From the NCBI GenBank assembly GCA_016186915.1, contig JACPKU010000007.1, positions 1 through 45,788 of the forward strand: DNA of 45,788 bases, read 5' to 3'. The DNA is from Candidatus Doudnabacteria bacterium (GTDB lineage: Bacteria > Patescibacteriota > Doudnabacteria > UBA920 > O2-02-FULL-48-8). Position numbers and translations under genes: made by a program. A model generated the notes under the pieces. That model saw nothing but the letters and a program-made list of their open reading frames with translations. It did not search any database and was not told where the DNA came from. Below, in pieces: positions 45,781-45,788 of the stretch. Each line of letters opens with the position of its first letter. Position 1 is the first letter of the stretch.

Positions 45781-45788
45781 ATCCTGCA

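Overview
The gene content looks like a chromosomal segment of a Patescibacteria/CPR-type bacterium (inference from gene content only). Conserved genes include an S-layer-like protein, sigma factor/DUF5667, HU, nusB, rpmF, groES/groEL, mutM, ndk, cyclophilin, a split ComEC, hisS, an AdoCbl-dependent ribonucleotide reductase and nrdR, plus tRNA-Gly(UCC) and tRNA-Pro(UGG). Three layers deserve attention. (1) A likely cobalamin capture and use system: a cobalamin riboswitch with terminator controls a secreted two-domain protein (alpha/alpha-barrel prenyltransferase-like repeats plus DUF4430, the intrinsic-factor/transcobalamin architecture). Nearby are a membrane-anchored DUF4430 protein, a DUF6580/ECF-S-like membrane protein, a corrinoid adenosyltransferase, B12-dependent RNR and NrdR. 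(2) Many dispersed structured repeats. Several small genes (two solo GIY-YIG nucleases, a DUF559 nuclease, a 23S-IVS-type four-helix-bundle protein, two Cas2/PaaX-like proteins) are each bracketed by their own repeat family, and gene-less solitary versions of some of these repeats occur in the window. One solitary copy sits inside the peripheral arm of the cobalamin riboswitch. This resembles REP/REPIN-RAYT biology but with different proteins. (3) An island (about 16.2-22.3 kb, with outliers near 27.6, 34.0 and 45 kb) of visibly GC-rich orphan genes with strong AGGAGG Shine-Dalgarno sites. Several share leader hairpins and 3' modules, and there are multi-branched inverted-repeat elements with conserved termini (GCGAG...CGAGC) but variable, self-complementary arms.
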